A DNA stretch of 64,000 bases from Acerihabitans sp047324305 (lineage in GTDB: Bacteria; Pseudomonadota; Gammaproteobacteria; Enterobacterales; Enterobacteriaceae), in contig NZ_CP178740.1 in assembly GCF_047324305.1 (NCBI RefSeq), positions 1,178,001-1,242,000 of the forward strand. Reading direction: 5' to 3'. The notes beneath the pieces are model-generated. The model saw nothing but the letters and a program-made list of their open reading frames with translations. It made no database searches and was not told the origin of the DNA. Shown one piece after another: positions 36,613-45,262 of this stretch. The position numbers and the translations under genes are program-made. How positions within the stretch are numbered: the first letter of the stretch is position 1; each line of letters begins with the position of its first letter.

Positions 36613-37668
36613 ATGATTCGCTTCGCTGTGATAGGTACTAATTGGATTACCCGGCAATTTATCGATGCCGCCCATGAGAGCGGCAAGCTTAAACTGACGG
36701 CCATCTATTCCCGCACCCTCCCACAGGCGCAAATACTTGGGATCGATTATCCGGTCCAGTACTATTTCGACTCGCTGGAGGCCCTGGCGCAATCCGATGC
36801 CGTAGACGCAGTGTACATCGCCAGCCCCAACGCCATGCACTGCTCCCAGGCGCTGTTGCTCCTGGGCAATAAAAAACATGTGATCTGCGAGAAGCCGCTG
36901 GCCTCCAACCTGCGCGAGGTGGAAGACATGATTGCCTGCGCGCGCGCCAATGGCGTCGTGCTGTTCGAGGCGTTTAAAACCGCCAGCCTGCCTAATTTTC
37001 ATGCCTTGCAACAAGCGCTGCCGCGCGTGGGCAAATTGCGCAAGGTGTTGCTTAACTATTGCCAATATTCCTCGCGCTACCCGAAATATCTGGCCGGTGA
37101 ACAGCCCAACACCTTTAATCCGGCATTTTCCAACGGCTCCATCATGGATATCGGCTTCTATATGCTGGCGAGCGCTGTGGCGCTGTGGGGCGAGCCGCTG
37201 CGCCTGTACGCCACCGCCTCGTTGCTGGCCAGCGGCGTTGACGGCCACGGCACGGTGTGTCTGGATTATGGCGATTTTGACGTGACGCTTAGCCATTCAA
37301 AGGTCAGCCAGACCGCGCTGCCAAGCGAAATCCAGGGGGAAGACGGGTCCCTGGTGATTGAAAAAATGTCCGAATGCCAGCAGATCACCTGGGTGTCGCG
37401 CAGCGGCAATAAGCAGGATCTTACCCAGCCGCAGCATATCAATACCATGCTCTACGAAGCGGAACATTTTGCCGCGCTGGTGGAAAACAACGAGGTGGAG
37501 CACGCCGGTCTGGCGCATGCGCGCGCCACCGCCGCCCTGTTAACGGAAATCCGCCGCCAGACCGGCGTGGTATTTCCCGCCGATAATCCCACGGCTAGCA
37601 GCCATGCCGTTGACGCACGCGCCGGCGGCCTGGCGATAAACGCCCGGGATGGGAGGACGGTGGCATGA
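36613..37668 (+). CDS. ygjR: Gfo/Idh/MocA-family oxidoreductase YgjR
   Basis: An N-terminal NAD(P)-binding Rossmann domain (IRFAVIGTNWITRQFIDAA, with A/S-P-N-A-M-H and EKPLASN at residue 97, the conserved Lys) is followed by the beta-sheet substrate domain with SNGSIMDIGFYMLASAVALWG. The protein is 351 residues; E. coli YgjR is 334, and the extra residues are at the C-terminus. The substrate is unknown. Its stop overlaps the start of the glutamine amidotransferase gene by 4 bp, so the two are translationally coupled. The E. coli neighbours ygjP and ygjQ are absent. Confidence 0.93.
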   Translation: MIRFAVIGTNWITRQFIDAAHESGKLKLTAIYSRTLPQAQILGIDYPVQYYFDSLEALAQSDAVDAVYIASPNAMHCSQALLLLGNKKHVICEKPLASNLREVEDMIACARANGVVLFEAFKTASLPNFHALQQALPRVGKLRKVLLNYCQYSSRYPKYLAGEQPNTFNPAFSNGSIMDIGFYMLASAVALWGEPLRLYATASLLASGVDGHGTVCLDYGDFDVTLSHSKVSQTALPSEIQGEDGSLVIEKMSECQQITWVSRSGNKQDLTQPQHINTMLYEAEHFAALVENNEVEHAGLAHARATAALLTEIRRQTGVVFPADNPTASSHAVDARAGGLAINARDGRTVA

Positions 37669-38396
37669 CGACCGCGGCCAAACCCATTCTGATCCTGCAA
37701 ACCGGCGACGCGCCGCCGGATGTGATCGCGGCTAACGGCAATTACGACACGATGTTCCTGCAGGCGACCGACCTGGACCCACGGCAGGTGTGGATTGTCC
37801 ACCTGCCGGGCGGCGAACGGCCCGACACGCCCGATGCCTATTGCGGCGTGCTGATTACCGGGTCGGCGGCCATGGTGACCGAACGGCTGGCCTGGAGCGA
37901 ATTCGCCGCCGCGTGGCTGCGCCGGGCGATGGCGGCCGGGATACCGATTTTCGGCGTCTGCTACGGCCACCAGCTGCTGGCCTACGCGCTGGGGGGCGAG
38001 GTGGACTATCTTGCCGACGGCATGGAGGTGGGCACCCAGGCGATTGAAGTATTGCCCGCCGCCGCCAACGACCCGTTGATCGCCCGGCTGCCGGAGCGGT
38101 TCCAGGCCAATCTGATCCATTCGCAGACCGTGATCACGCCGCCCGCGGGCGCCACCGTGCTGGCCCGATCGGCGCGCGATCCCCACCAGATCCTGCGCTA
38201 TCGCCATAATGTGATCACCACCCAGTTCCATCCGGAGTTTTCCGCCGCGGTGATGCATGATTTTTTAGCGGGCATGACGGCCGAGGAGCCGATGCGCGGA
38301 CCGGAGCTGGCGCAAATCGGCCGCGGGATCGCCGATACGCCCGACAGCGAGGCCCTGATGGCGGCGTTTGTCCGGCAATGCCTGCGGGCGGGATAA
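37665..38396 (+). CDS. Class I glutamine amidotransferase-like protein (GATase1, GMP synthase-type)
   Basis: This 243-residue stand-alone GATase1 domain has the nucleophile elbow FGVCYGHQLLAYALGG with C99, and H189 and E191 in TTQFHPEFSA, so the full Cys/His/Glu triad is present. It resembles the glutamine amidotransferase domain of GMP synthase but has no ATP-pyrophosphatase domain. Related proteins hydrolyse gamma-glutamyl compounds or feed ammonia to a partner synthetase. A GGGAGG ribosome site and ATGA overlap couple it to ygjR. The acceptor partner is unknown. Confidence 0.88.
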   Translation: MTTAAKPILILQTGDAPPDVIAANGNYDTMFLQATDLDPRQVWIVHLPGGERPDTPDAYCGVLITGSAAMVTERLAWSEFAAAWLRRAMAAGIPIFGVCYGHQLLAYALGGEVDYLADGMEVGTQAIEVLPAAANDPLIARLPERFQANLIHSQTVITPPAGATVLARSARDPHQILRYRHNVITTQFHPEFSAAVMHDFLAGMTAEEPMRGPELAQIGRGIADTPDSEALMAAFVRQCLRAG

Positions 38397-38475
38397 CGCG
38401 GCGCGTCCGGGGTAGCGCGAGGTTAACCGGACGGGAGATTGACTGTCGCAAATTTTTACATTAATGTTGCGCCTA

Positions 38476-38611
38476 GCAAAGGGGAGTAACTTCTTCGTCG
38501 GTTTGCCGTCAATACGATGCCAACGCATCCGGCTACCGGGCAATCAGGACAGCGGAATCAATCCTGTCCTGCGTTGTAAGTGAGACCTTGCCGGAAGGCG
38601 AGGTATGTTTG
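38476..38611 (+). ncRNA. yybP-ykoY manganese riboswitch (PRE element) ahead of alx
   Basis: The conserved blocks are all visible: CAAAGGGGAGTAAC at the 5' side, GGCTACCGG in the middle, a variable hairpin (CAGGACAG...CTGTCCTG) and GTGAGACCTTGCC...GGCGAGGTATG at the 3' side. In E. coli this element senses Mn2+ and alkaline pH to switch on alx. Confidence 0.94.
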
Positions 38612-38625
38612 CATCCTGGATCAGG

Positions 38626-38665
38626 AAAAAACGGCTGCGTCTTCCGACGTTAGCCGTTTTTTTTT
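38626..38665 (+). terminator. Intrinsic terminator in the alx leader
   Basis: AAAAAACGGCT-CGTC pairs with GACG-AGCCGTTTTTT followed by T-run; it lies directly between the riboswitch and the alx ATG. It is the probable expression platform. Confidence 0.88.
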
Positions 38666-38678
38666 GAGGATATCCCTG

Positions 38679-39620
38679 ATGAATACCGTTGGCACACCTT
38701 TGCTGTGGGGCGTTTTTTCCGTGGTGGTCGTTATCATGCTGGCCATCGACCTGCTGCTCCAGGGCAAAACCATGACGTTGAAACGCGCCGCCTGCTGGTC
38801 CGTGGTGTGGGTCTCCCTATCCCTGCTGTTTAACGCCGCCTTTTGGTGGTATCTCGCCACCACCCAGGGGCGCGCCGTGGCCGACCCGCAGGCGCTGGCA
38901 TTCCTTACCGGTTACCTGATTGAAAAAGCGCTGGCGGTGGATAATGTCTTTGTCTGGCTAATGCTGTTCGGTTATTTCGCCATACCGGCGCAGCTGCAAC
39001 GGCGGGTACTGGTCTACGGGGTATTGGGCGCCATCGTACTGCGCACCCTGATGATCTTTGGCGGCAGCTGGCTAGTGACCCGGTTCGACTGGCTGCTGTA
39101 TATTTTCGGCGCCTTCCTGCTGTTTACCGGGATTAAAATGGCCTGGTCAAAAGAGGATGACGCCGCGCTTGACCAAAAACCGCTGGTACGCTGGCTGCGC
39201 GGCCATTTGCGCATGACCGGTGAAATCCACGGCGAGCGCTTTTTTGTCCGCCAAAACGGCGTACTGTTCGCCACGCCGCTGATCCTGGTGCTGATCCTGG
39301 TGGAATTCAGCGACGTCATTTTCGCCGTCGACAGTATTCCGGCTATTTTTGCCGTCACCACCGATCCCTTTATCGTCCTGACCTCCAACCTGTTCGCTAT
39401 TCTGGGCCTGCGCGCCATGTATTTTATGCTGGCGGGCGTGGCCGAACGCTTCTCGCTGCTGAAATATGGCCTGGCGCTGATCCTGGTCTTTATCGGCGCC
39501 AAGATGCTGATCGTGGATATTATCCATATTCCCGTGGCGATATCCCTGGGCGTGGTGGCCTCTATTCTGGCAGCCACCCTGCTGATTAACGCCTGGGTTA
39601 ACCAGCGTAAAGGGAGTTAA
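38679..39620 (+). CDS. alx: TerC-family membrane protein Alx
   Basis: The ATG at 38679 gives 313 residues (E. coli 321) with about nine membrane helices. Acidic residues of the TerC fold lie within helices (LAIDLLLQG near residue 20, LAVDNVFVW near residue 88, VEFSDVIFAVDSIPAI near residue 210), which probably bind metal. Alx exports Mn2+ in E. coli. The upstream open frame covers the riboswitch and is not translated. It overlaps the convergent ygjV by 4 bp at their stops. Confidence 0.95.
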   Translation: MNTVGTPLLWGVFSVVVVIMLAIDLLLQGKTMTLKRAACWSVVWVSLSLLFNAAFWWYLATTQGRAVADPQALAFLTGYLIEKALAVDNVFVWLMLFGYFAIPAQLQRRVLVYGVLGAIVLRTLMIFGGSWLVTRFDWLLYIFGAFLLFTGIKMAWSKEDDAALDQKPLVRWLRGHLRMTGEIHGERFFVRQNGVLFATPLILVLILVEFSDVIFAVDSIPAIFAVTTDPFIVLTSNLFAILGLRAMYFMLAGVAERFSLLKYGLALILVFIGAKMLIVDIIHIPVAISLGVVASILAATLLINAWVNQRKGS

Positions 39621-40159
39621 CGCGTCGAGACGGCTTTATGTTCCGCGGCGAACGGGTCGATGCCGCGTAATTGCATACGGCGAAAGCGCACGATATTAAT
39701 GCCGTTGACAATCAAAAAGCTGCCTTCGATAAGCGAGCCGCCGATAGAGCCAAGCCAGATATTATGGATGACCCAGCCGGCGGTGGAACACCACATCACG
39801 CAGCGGGTGGTCAGCCCGCGGGTGCGGAACAGCGCCCAGGTGCTGATAACCGTACCGATAATGGGCAGCAGCTCCACGGCGTGCTTGACCTCGGAGAGCC
39901 CGAGCGCCAGGGTGAGGATAATGAATGCAAACATCACCAGAATGCTGCGGGTACGTGTTGAGATCACCGTACGCAGCGCATTCAGCACCGCGCTCATGCC
40001 CGCGGCGTTGGCGCCCATCAGGAAAAAATGGCAACCGATGATAAAGCTGTAAAGCGCGAGCTGCAGTTTGAACTTGCGATCGTCACGTTTGATAAACATG
40101 GTGATGCCGACAAAAAATGCCAACACCCCCACGCCCTGAGCGACCCAGTAAAGGCTCAT
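39617..40159 (-). CDS. ygjV: Inner membrane protein YgjV
   Basis: This 180-residue protein of the YgjV family (E. coli 183) has about five or six membrane helices, starting WVAQGVGVLAFFVGITMFIKRDDRKFKLQLALYSFIIGCHFFLMG. The family is widely kept but has no proven function. Located between alx and the uxa operon. Confidence 0.9.
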   Translation of the reverse strand: MSLYWVAQGVGVLAFFVGITMFIKRDDRKFKLQLALYSFIIGCHFFLMGANAAGMSAVLNALRTVISTRTRSILVMFAFIILTLALGLSEVKHAVELLPIIGTVISTWALFRTRGLTTRCVMWCSTAGWVIHNIWLGSIGGSLIEGSFLIVNGINIVRFRRMQLRGIDPFAAEHKAVSTR

Positions 40160-40199
40160 GGCACGGCATTCCTGTAATTTGGGGAAAGAATAAAATGAA

Positions 40200-40229
40200 A
40201 ACGGCGCTTCATAATTATGAAACGCCGTT
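40200..40229 (-). terminator. Terminator of the uxaCBA operon
   Basis: On the minus strand AACGGCGTTTCATAA pairs with TTATGAAGCGCCGTT with almost no loop, and runs into TTTCATTTTATT. It lies 27 bp past the uxaA stop. Confidence 0.85.
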
Positions 40230-40255
40230 CTTATAGTAAGGATTCAGGCCGGTTT

Positions 40256-41743
40256 TTACAACGTTACGCCGCTTTTAAATATGGCCAGTTCCCGGAAATC
40301 ATTCACTTCGTTGCGCGTGTGCTTGCCATTGGCAATGGCGACGATTAAATCGACGAACTCCGCCAGCACCTGATCCATCGCGACGCCGTGAATCAACCGG
40401 CCGGCGTCGAAATCAATCCAATGAGGCTTTTTCGCCGCCAGTTCGCTGTTGGTGGCAAGCTTCACCGTCGGCACAAAACCGCCGTAAGGCGTGCCGCGCC
40501 CGGTGCTGAACAGCACCATATGGCATCCCGCGCCCGCCAGGGCGCTGGTGGCCACCGCGTCGTTGCCCGGCGCGCTGACCAGGTTGAGGCCCGGCACATG
40601 CAGGCGCTCCCCGTATTTCAGCACGTCCATCACCTTGCTCTGGCCGGCTTTTTGCGTACAGCCGAGGGATTTCTCCTCCAGGGTGGTAATGCCGCCGGCC
40701 TTATTCCCCGGCGATGGGTTTTCATAAATCGGCTGTTGATGGGCGATAAAATATTGTTTGAAATCATTGACCATATGCACGGTCTTTTCAAACGTCGCCT
40801 CGTCCCGGCAGCGGCTCATCAAAATACGCTCGGCGCCGAACATTTCCGGTACTTCGGTTAATACCGAGGTGCCGCCGTTGGCGATGACATAATCCGAGAA
40901 GCGTCCCAGCAGCGGATTGGCGGTAATGCCGGACAACCCGTCCGAACCGCCGCATTCGAGGCCGAATTTCAGCTCGCTGAGTTTGCCCGGCTGGCGCTTA
41001 TCCTCGCGCATCGCCAGGTAAAGCGCGCGCAGGCACTCCAGCCCCGCCTCCACTTCATCATCCTGCTGCTGGCAGACCATAAAGGTCACCCGCTGCGGAT
41101 CATACTCGCCAAGCGTGGTGCGGAACACGTCGACCTGATTGTTTTCGCAGCCCAGGCCAATCACCAGCACCGCGCCGGCGTTGGGATGGCGCACCATGTT
41201 TTGCAGCATGGTGCGGGTGTTTTCATGATCCTGCCCCAGCTGCGAGCAGCCGAACGGATGGGTAAACAGATGAACGCCGTCGATATCCTCGGCGCCAAAG
41301 GTCTCCTTCAAAAAACGCTGCTGGATCTGTTTGGCGATGCCGTTGACGCAGCCGACGGTCGGCAGGATCCACAGCTCGTTGCGGATGCCCACCTCGCCGT
41401 TGGCGCGGCGGTATATCTGAATCTCACGATCGGGCATCTGCGCCGGCAGGGTTTTGAAATCCGGCAGGTACTGATATTCATCCAGGTCGCTAAGATTGGT
41501 CTTGGCATTTTGCGAATGAATGTGCTGGCCGGGAGCGATGGGGCTCAGCGCATGGCCGATGGGCAGACCATATTTAACGATCATTTCGCCCTCGCCTATG
41601 GGCGCCAGGGCAAACTTATGGCCCCGGGCGATAGGCTGGGGCAGCGTGATGGTCACGCCCCCGATTTCCACCGTTTCATTCGTGTCGAGGTCTTGCAGGG
41701 CGACCGCCACATTGTCTGAGGAATGAATTTTAATAATATTCAT
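40256..41743 (-). CDS. uxaA: Altronate dehydratase
   Basis: This enzyme converts D-altronate to 2-keto-3-deoxygluconate, the third step of galacturonate breakdown. An N-terminal SAF domain (about residues 10-90) is followed by the UxaA/GarD domain with Fe/Mn-dependent motifs (GCVNGIAKQI, HPFGCSQLGQDHENT, GLGCENNQVD, EKSLGCTQKAGQ). The 495-residue length equals E. coli UxaA. It is last in the uxaC-uxaB-uxaA operon, 18 bp after uxaB. Confidence 0.98.
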   Translation of the reverse strand: MNIIKIHSSDNVAVALQDLDTNETVEIGGVTITLPQPIARGHKFALAPIGEGEMIVKYGLPIGHALSPIAPGQHIHSQNAKTNLSDLDEYQYLPDFKTLPAQMPDREIQIYRRANGEVGIRNELWILPTVGCVNGIAKQIQQRFLKETFGAEDIDGVHLFTHPFGCSQLGQDHENTRTMLQNMVRHPNAGAVLVIGLGCENNQVDVFRTTLGEYDPQRVTFMVCQQQDDEVEAGLECLRALYLAMREDKRQPGKLSELKFGLECGGSDGLSGITANPLLGRFSDYVIANGGTSVLTEVPEMFGAERILMSRCRDEATFEKTVHMVNDFKQYFIAHQQPIYENPSPGNKAGGITTLEEKSLGCTQKAGQSKVMDVLKYGERLHVPGLNLVSAPGNDAVATSALAGAGCHMVLFSTGRGTPYGGFVPTVKLATNSELAAKKPHWIDFDAGRLIHGVAMDQVLAEFVDLIVAIANGKHTRNEVNDFRELAIFKSGVTL

Positions 41744-41761
41744 GAATTAACCTTTTTGCTT

Positions 41762-43213
41762 TCAGCAATAGGCTGAAACGGCAGTGCGCATGCCTTGGTC
41801 GATAATGGCCTGCAACTGCTGTTCAACCTGTTTCGCCAGGCCGGGAACCTTGAGCAGATCCTGTTCCCAATGCTCTGTATCGCCCAACACGTCATTTACT
41901 AAGGTGCTTAACGCCACCTCGCCTTTGTCCACGCCGCTCCAAAGCGATTTGAAACGGGTAATCCATTTTTCATCATCCTGCATCGGGTAGCTTTCGCCGT
42001 TGCGTTCTCCGCGGTAAAACGCGATCAGCGCCGCCAGGGCGAAGGTCAGCCGGGCCGGAAGCTCGCCGTGTTTTTCACGATAGGACAACAGCTGCGGCAG
42101 GATGCGGGTACGGAATTTGGTCATGCCGTTCAGGGAGATGGACAATAACTGATGCTGGATAAAGGGGTTGCGGAAACGGCTTAGCACCGCCTGCGCAAAC
42201 GAGGTCAGTTCATCATGGGGCAGATCCAGCACCGGCACGATTTCTTCGGCGATGGTTTTTTCCACATAAGCGCTGATCAGTTTATCGTTCATCGATTCGC
42301 CGACGGTGTCCAGGCCGGACAGGAACGCTACCGGCACCAGCGCGGTGTGCGCGCCGTTAAGGATGGCGACCTTGCGTTCTTTGTAGGGCTTGATGTCGTC
42401 GACGATGCGCACGTTCAGGTCCATCTGGTCCAGGCGCAGTTCCTTGGCCAGCCACTGCGGTCCCTGGATAACAAACAGATAAAAATACTCGGCGGTATCA
42501 AGGAAGGTGTCCTGGTAGCCCAGTTCGGCCTGCAGTTCTTCCACTTCGCCACGCGGGTAACCGGTCACGATACGGTCGACCAGGGTGGAGCAAAAGGTGT
42601 TGTGTTCATTGAGCCAGGTGGTGAACCCGGCCGGCAGCGCCCATTGTTGGGCGTAACGCAGCACCAGCTCTTTCAGCGCGTCGCCGTTATAGTCGATCAG
42701 TTCGCACGGCACCAGCACCCAGCCTTTATCGGCGGCGCCGTCAAAATGGCTGAAACGTTCGAACAGCAGTCGGGTCAGCTTGGCGGGATAGCTGGCGGGC
42801 GGCGTATCGGTCAGCTTGTCCCCGGCCTGGTAGCTGATGCCGGCCTCGGTGGTGTTGGAAAAGACGAAACGGATATTGGCGTCGTGCGCTAGGGCCAGGT
42901 AATCGTCGAATTCATGATAGATATTGATTTCACGGTTAACCGAGCGGATAAGCCTGGGCTCGCGCACCGCTTCGCCCTGTTCATTCAGGCCGCGGATAAC
43001 GGTGGTGTACAGGCCGTCCTGGGTGCTGAGCGACGGCGGGAAATCCGTATTGATTGGACGGATGATAACGATGCCGGCGTCCAGATCGGTATGTTCATTA
43101 AGCAGATCCAACTGCCAGTCGATAAAAGCGCGTAAAAAATTTCCCTCGCCGAACTGGATGACACGCGTGGTGTACTGGGGTCCGGGAAAGTTTTGACGAT
43201 TTAGCGTTTGCAT
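41762..43213 (-). CDS. uxaB: Tagaturonate reductase (altronate oxidoreductase)
   Basis: This NADH-dependent mannitol-dehydrogenase-family enzyme reduces D-tagaturonate to D-altronate. The N-terminal nucleotide domain has VIQFGEGNFLRAFIDWQLD at residues 18-36, and the catalytic Lys and His region includes YKERKVAILNGAHTALVPVAFLSG near residue 275. The 483 residues equal E. coli UxaB. In E. coli uxaB is unlinked from uxaCA, whereas here all three form one operon, as in several plant-associated relatives. Confidence 0.97.
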   Translation of the reverse strand: MQTLNRQNFPGPQYTTRVIQFGEGNFLRAFIDWQLDLLNEHTDLDAGIVIIRPINTDFPPSLSTQDGLYTTVIRGLNEQGEAVREPRLIRSVNREINIYHEFDDYLALAHDANIRFVFSNTTEAGISYQAGDKLTDTPPASYPAKLTRLLFERFSHFDGAADKGWVLVPCELIDYNGDALKELVLRYAQQWALPAGFTTWLNEHNTFCSTLVDRIVTGYPRGEVEELQAELGYQDTFLDTAEYFYLFVIQGPQWLAKELRLDQMDLNVRIVDDIKPYKERKVAILNGAHTALVPVAFLSGLDTVGESMNDKLISAYVEKTIAEEIVPVLDLPHDELTSFAQAVLSRFRNPFIQHQLLSISLNGMTKFRTRILPQLLSYREKHGELPARLTFALAALIAFYRGERNGESYPMQDDEKWITRFKSLWSGVDKGEVALSTLVNDVLGDTEHWEQDLLKVPGLAKQVEQQLQAIIDQGMRTAVSAYC

Positions 43214-43297
43214 GCGAAATTTACCTTAAAAATTACCCGGCTGCGGATAATAAAAAATAGCGTTTTAACCGGGCGAGCCTAAGGCCCGCCCCCAGAA

Positions 43298-44707
43298 TCA
43301 AAGCTCAATGGCGAAGTAGTTTTTCGCGTTATCAAAGCAGATATTTTTCACCATTTCGCCCAGCAGGTTGATATCCGCCGGCGCTTCGCCCGCTTCCACC
43401 CAGTGGCCCAGCATGCGGCACAGGATGCGGCGGAAATACTCGTGGCGGGTATAGGACAGGAAGCTGCGGCTATCGGTCTGCATGCCGACAAAGCGGCTCA
43501 GTAGACCCAGGTTGGCCAACTGCAGCATCTGGCGTTCCATACCGTCTTTCTGGTCGTTAAACCACCAGCCCGGGCCGAACTGCATTTTGCCTGGCATGCC
43601 TTCACCCTGGAAGTTGCCGATCATGGTGCCGATAATTTCGTTATCCGACGGGTTCAGGCAATACAGGATGGTTTTCGGCAGGGCGTTGTTACGGGCCTGC
43701 GCATCCAGCAGGCGGGACAGCGCCATGGCGACCGGCTGGTCATTGATGGAGTCGAAGCCGGTATCCGGGCCGAGCTGTTTCAGCATGCGGGTATTATTGT
43801 TGCGCAGCGCGCCGATATGGTATTGCTGGGTCCAGCCGCGGCGGGTGTATTCACTGCCCAGGAATATCAGCACCGCGGTGCGGAACTGGGCGATTTCGTC
43901 CTTGGAGGGCAGCTTGCCGTCCAGACGGCGGGCCAGGATGCCGTTCAGGGTGTTTTCGTCCGCTTCGCCGTAAACCACCACGTCCAGCGCATGGTCGGAG
44001 ACCTTACAGCCATGGGCGGCAAAATGGTCCAGACGTTTTTTCAGCGCGTCGGTCAAGGTGCTGAAGCTGGTGATGGCGGTGTCGGCAGCGGCTTCCAGCA
44101 GCTTCATATAATCGTTAAAGCCTTCCGCTTCTATATTAAAGGCTTTATCCGGGCGCCAGCTCGGCAGCACTTTGATATTGAAGCTGGCGTCTTCGGCCAC
44201 CGCCTTGTGGTGAACCAGGGAATCCACCGGATCATCGGTGGTGCCGGCCAGCTTCACGTTCATCTGTTTCATGATGCCGCGGGCGGAGAAATTGTCCTGG
44301 GCCAGCATTTCGTTGCCGCGATCCCAGATTTCCCGCGCGGTGGCGGGGCTCAGCAGTTTATCGGTGATGCCGAACGGACGGCGCAGTTCCAGGTGGGTCC
44401 AATGGAACAGCGGATTGCCGATGGTATGGGGAACCGTCTTGGCCCAGGCTTCGAATTTTTCATAGTCCCCGGCGTCGCCGGTGCAAAAACGCTCGGCCAC
44501 GCCGTTGGTGCGCATGGCGCGCCATTTATAGTGATCGCCTTTCAGCCAGATATCGTACAAATTCTTGAAACGGTAATCTTCCGCAATCTGTACCGGCGGC
44601 AAATGGCAATGGAAGTCATAAATCGGCTGGTCCACGGCGTAATCATGATACAAACGGCGAGCGAATTCGCTATCCAACAAAAAATCTTCAGTCAAAAACT
44701 GGGACAT
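43298..44707 (-). CDS. uxaC: Uronate isomerase
   Basis: This amidohydrolase-fold enzyme converts D-galacturonate to D-tagaturonate (and glucuronate to fructuronate). YDFHCHLPP near residue 31 gives the metal-binding HxH, and AGTTDDPVDSL and VGMQTDSRSFLSYTRHEYFRRILC are further signatures. The 469 residues match E. coli (470). It is first in the uxaCBA operon, with an ExuR-like operator just upstream. Confidence 0.98.
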   Translation of the reverse strand: MSQFLTEDFLLDSEFARRLYHDYAVDQPIYDFHCHLPPVQIAEDYRFKNLYDIWLKGDHYKWRAMRTNGVAERFCTGDAGDYEKFEAWAKTVPHTIGNPLFHWTHLELRRPFGITDKLLSPATAREIWDRGNEMLAQDNFSARGIMKQMNVKLAGTTDDPVDSLVHHKAVAEDASFNIKVLPSWRPDKAFNIEAEGFNDYMKLLEAAADTAITSFSTLTDALKKRLDHFAAHGCKVSDHALDVVVYGEADENTLNGILARRLDGKLPSKDEIAQFRTAVLIFLGSEYTRRGWTQQYHIGALRNNNTRMLKQLGPDTGFDSINDQPVAMALSRLLDAQARNNALPKTILYCLNPSDNEIIGTMIGNFQGEGMPGKMQFGPGWWFNDQKDGMERQMLQLANLGLLSRFVGMQTDSRSFLSYTRHEYFRRILCRMLGHWVEAGEAPADINLLGEMVKNICFDNAKNYFAIEL

Positions 44708-44756
44708 TTCAGGCTCCTCACCTTCATTTCTTTGAGTTATGTTTCTTAAATGTTGA

Positions 44757-44774
44757 AAGGTGTTATACCAATTT
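44757..44774. promoter_or_regulatory. ExuR/UxuR operator upstream of uxaC
   Basis: AAGGTGTTATACCAATTT matches the palindromic AAATTGGTATACCAATTT consensus at 15 of 18 positions, 50 bp from the uxaC start. Confidence 0.8.
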
Positions 44775-44798
44775 AGCAGGAAAATGCAGATCCTGCCG

Positions 44799-44816
44799 GT
44801 GCTGATATACCATTTC
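44799..44816. promoter_or_regulatory. Second, weaker ExuR/UxuR-like site
   Basis: GTGCTGATATACCATTTC keeps the central ATACC and flanking T-run but matches only 11 of 18 consensus positions. It is 42 bp (four helical turns) from the stronger site. Confidence 0.5.
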
Positions 44817-44915
44817 CTGCCAAATTCAACAAAAACTCAACATATATAGGTCAGCTACAGGGCTTACGCCCGGCTAACGGGACGATTTATTATCCCTTAA
44901 AATAAAAATGGTTTT

Positions 44916-44931
44916 TGTGATGTCACTCAAC
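44916..44931. promoter_or_regulatory. Possible CRP site in the uxaC-exuT gap
   Basis: TGTGA followed after six bases by TCAAC: one perfect half-site and a 3-of-5 second half. The location between the divergent uxa and exuT units is where CRP control would be expected. Confidence 0.4.
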
Positions 44932-45167
44932 TTTTAAATCTGTATGACAAGTTATCGTAGCGCCACATTGAGTCTGGACTCAATCATTTTGTTTAGATGA
45001 CCGCACTCAGGGTCATGAATTCATCTGACGGGCCAGGGCGATGCGGATTTCCGGCGGCGATTTGCCGGCAGTCCAAACAGCGGTAAGCGGTATCGGGTTA
45101 AAGCGGCAGGCGTTGGCAAGGCGCGGGTCGTTAGACCGGATAACAGGCCGACAGAATATAACAATAC

Positions 45168-45187
45168 CCGGAGAGCGCGCTCTCCGG
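45168..45187. repeat. Perfect 20-bp palindrome upstream of exuT
   Basis: CCGGAGAGCG followed directly by its complement, without a loop, 75 bp before the exuT ATG. It does not resemble the ExuR site. The rest of the 555-bp uxaC-exuT gap (44708-45262) contains the operators above and no supported gene. Confidence 0.7.
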
Positions 45188-45262
45188 CTGGCTCTATACC
45201 CGTCGTCCCCATGATATCTGGGTAGTGGTGATGACGGCTCATACTCATTGGGAGAAGTGGTA

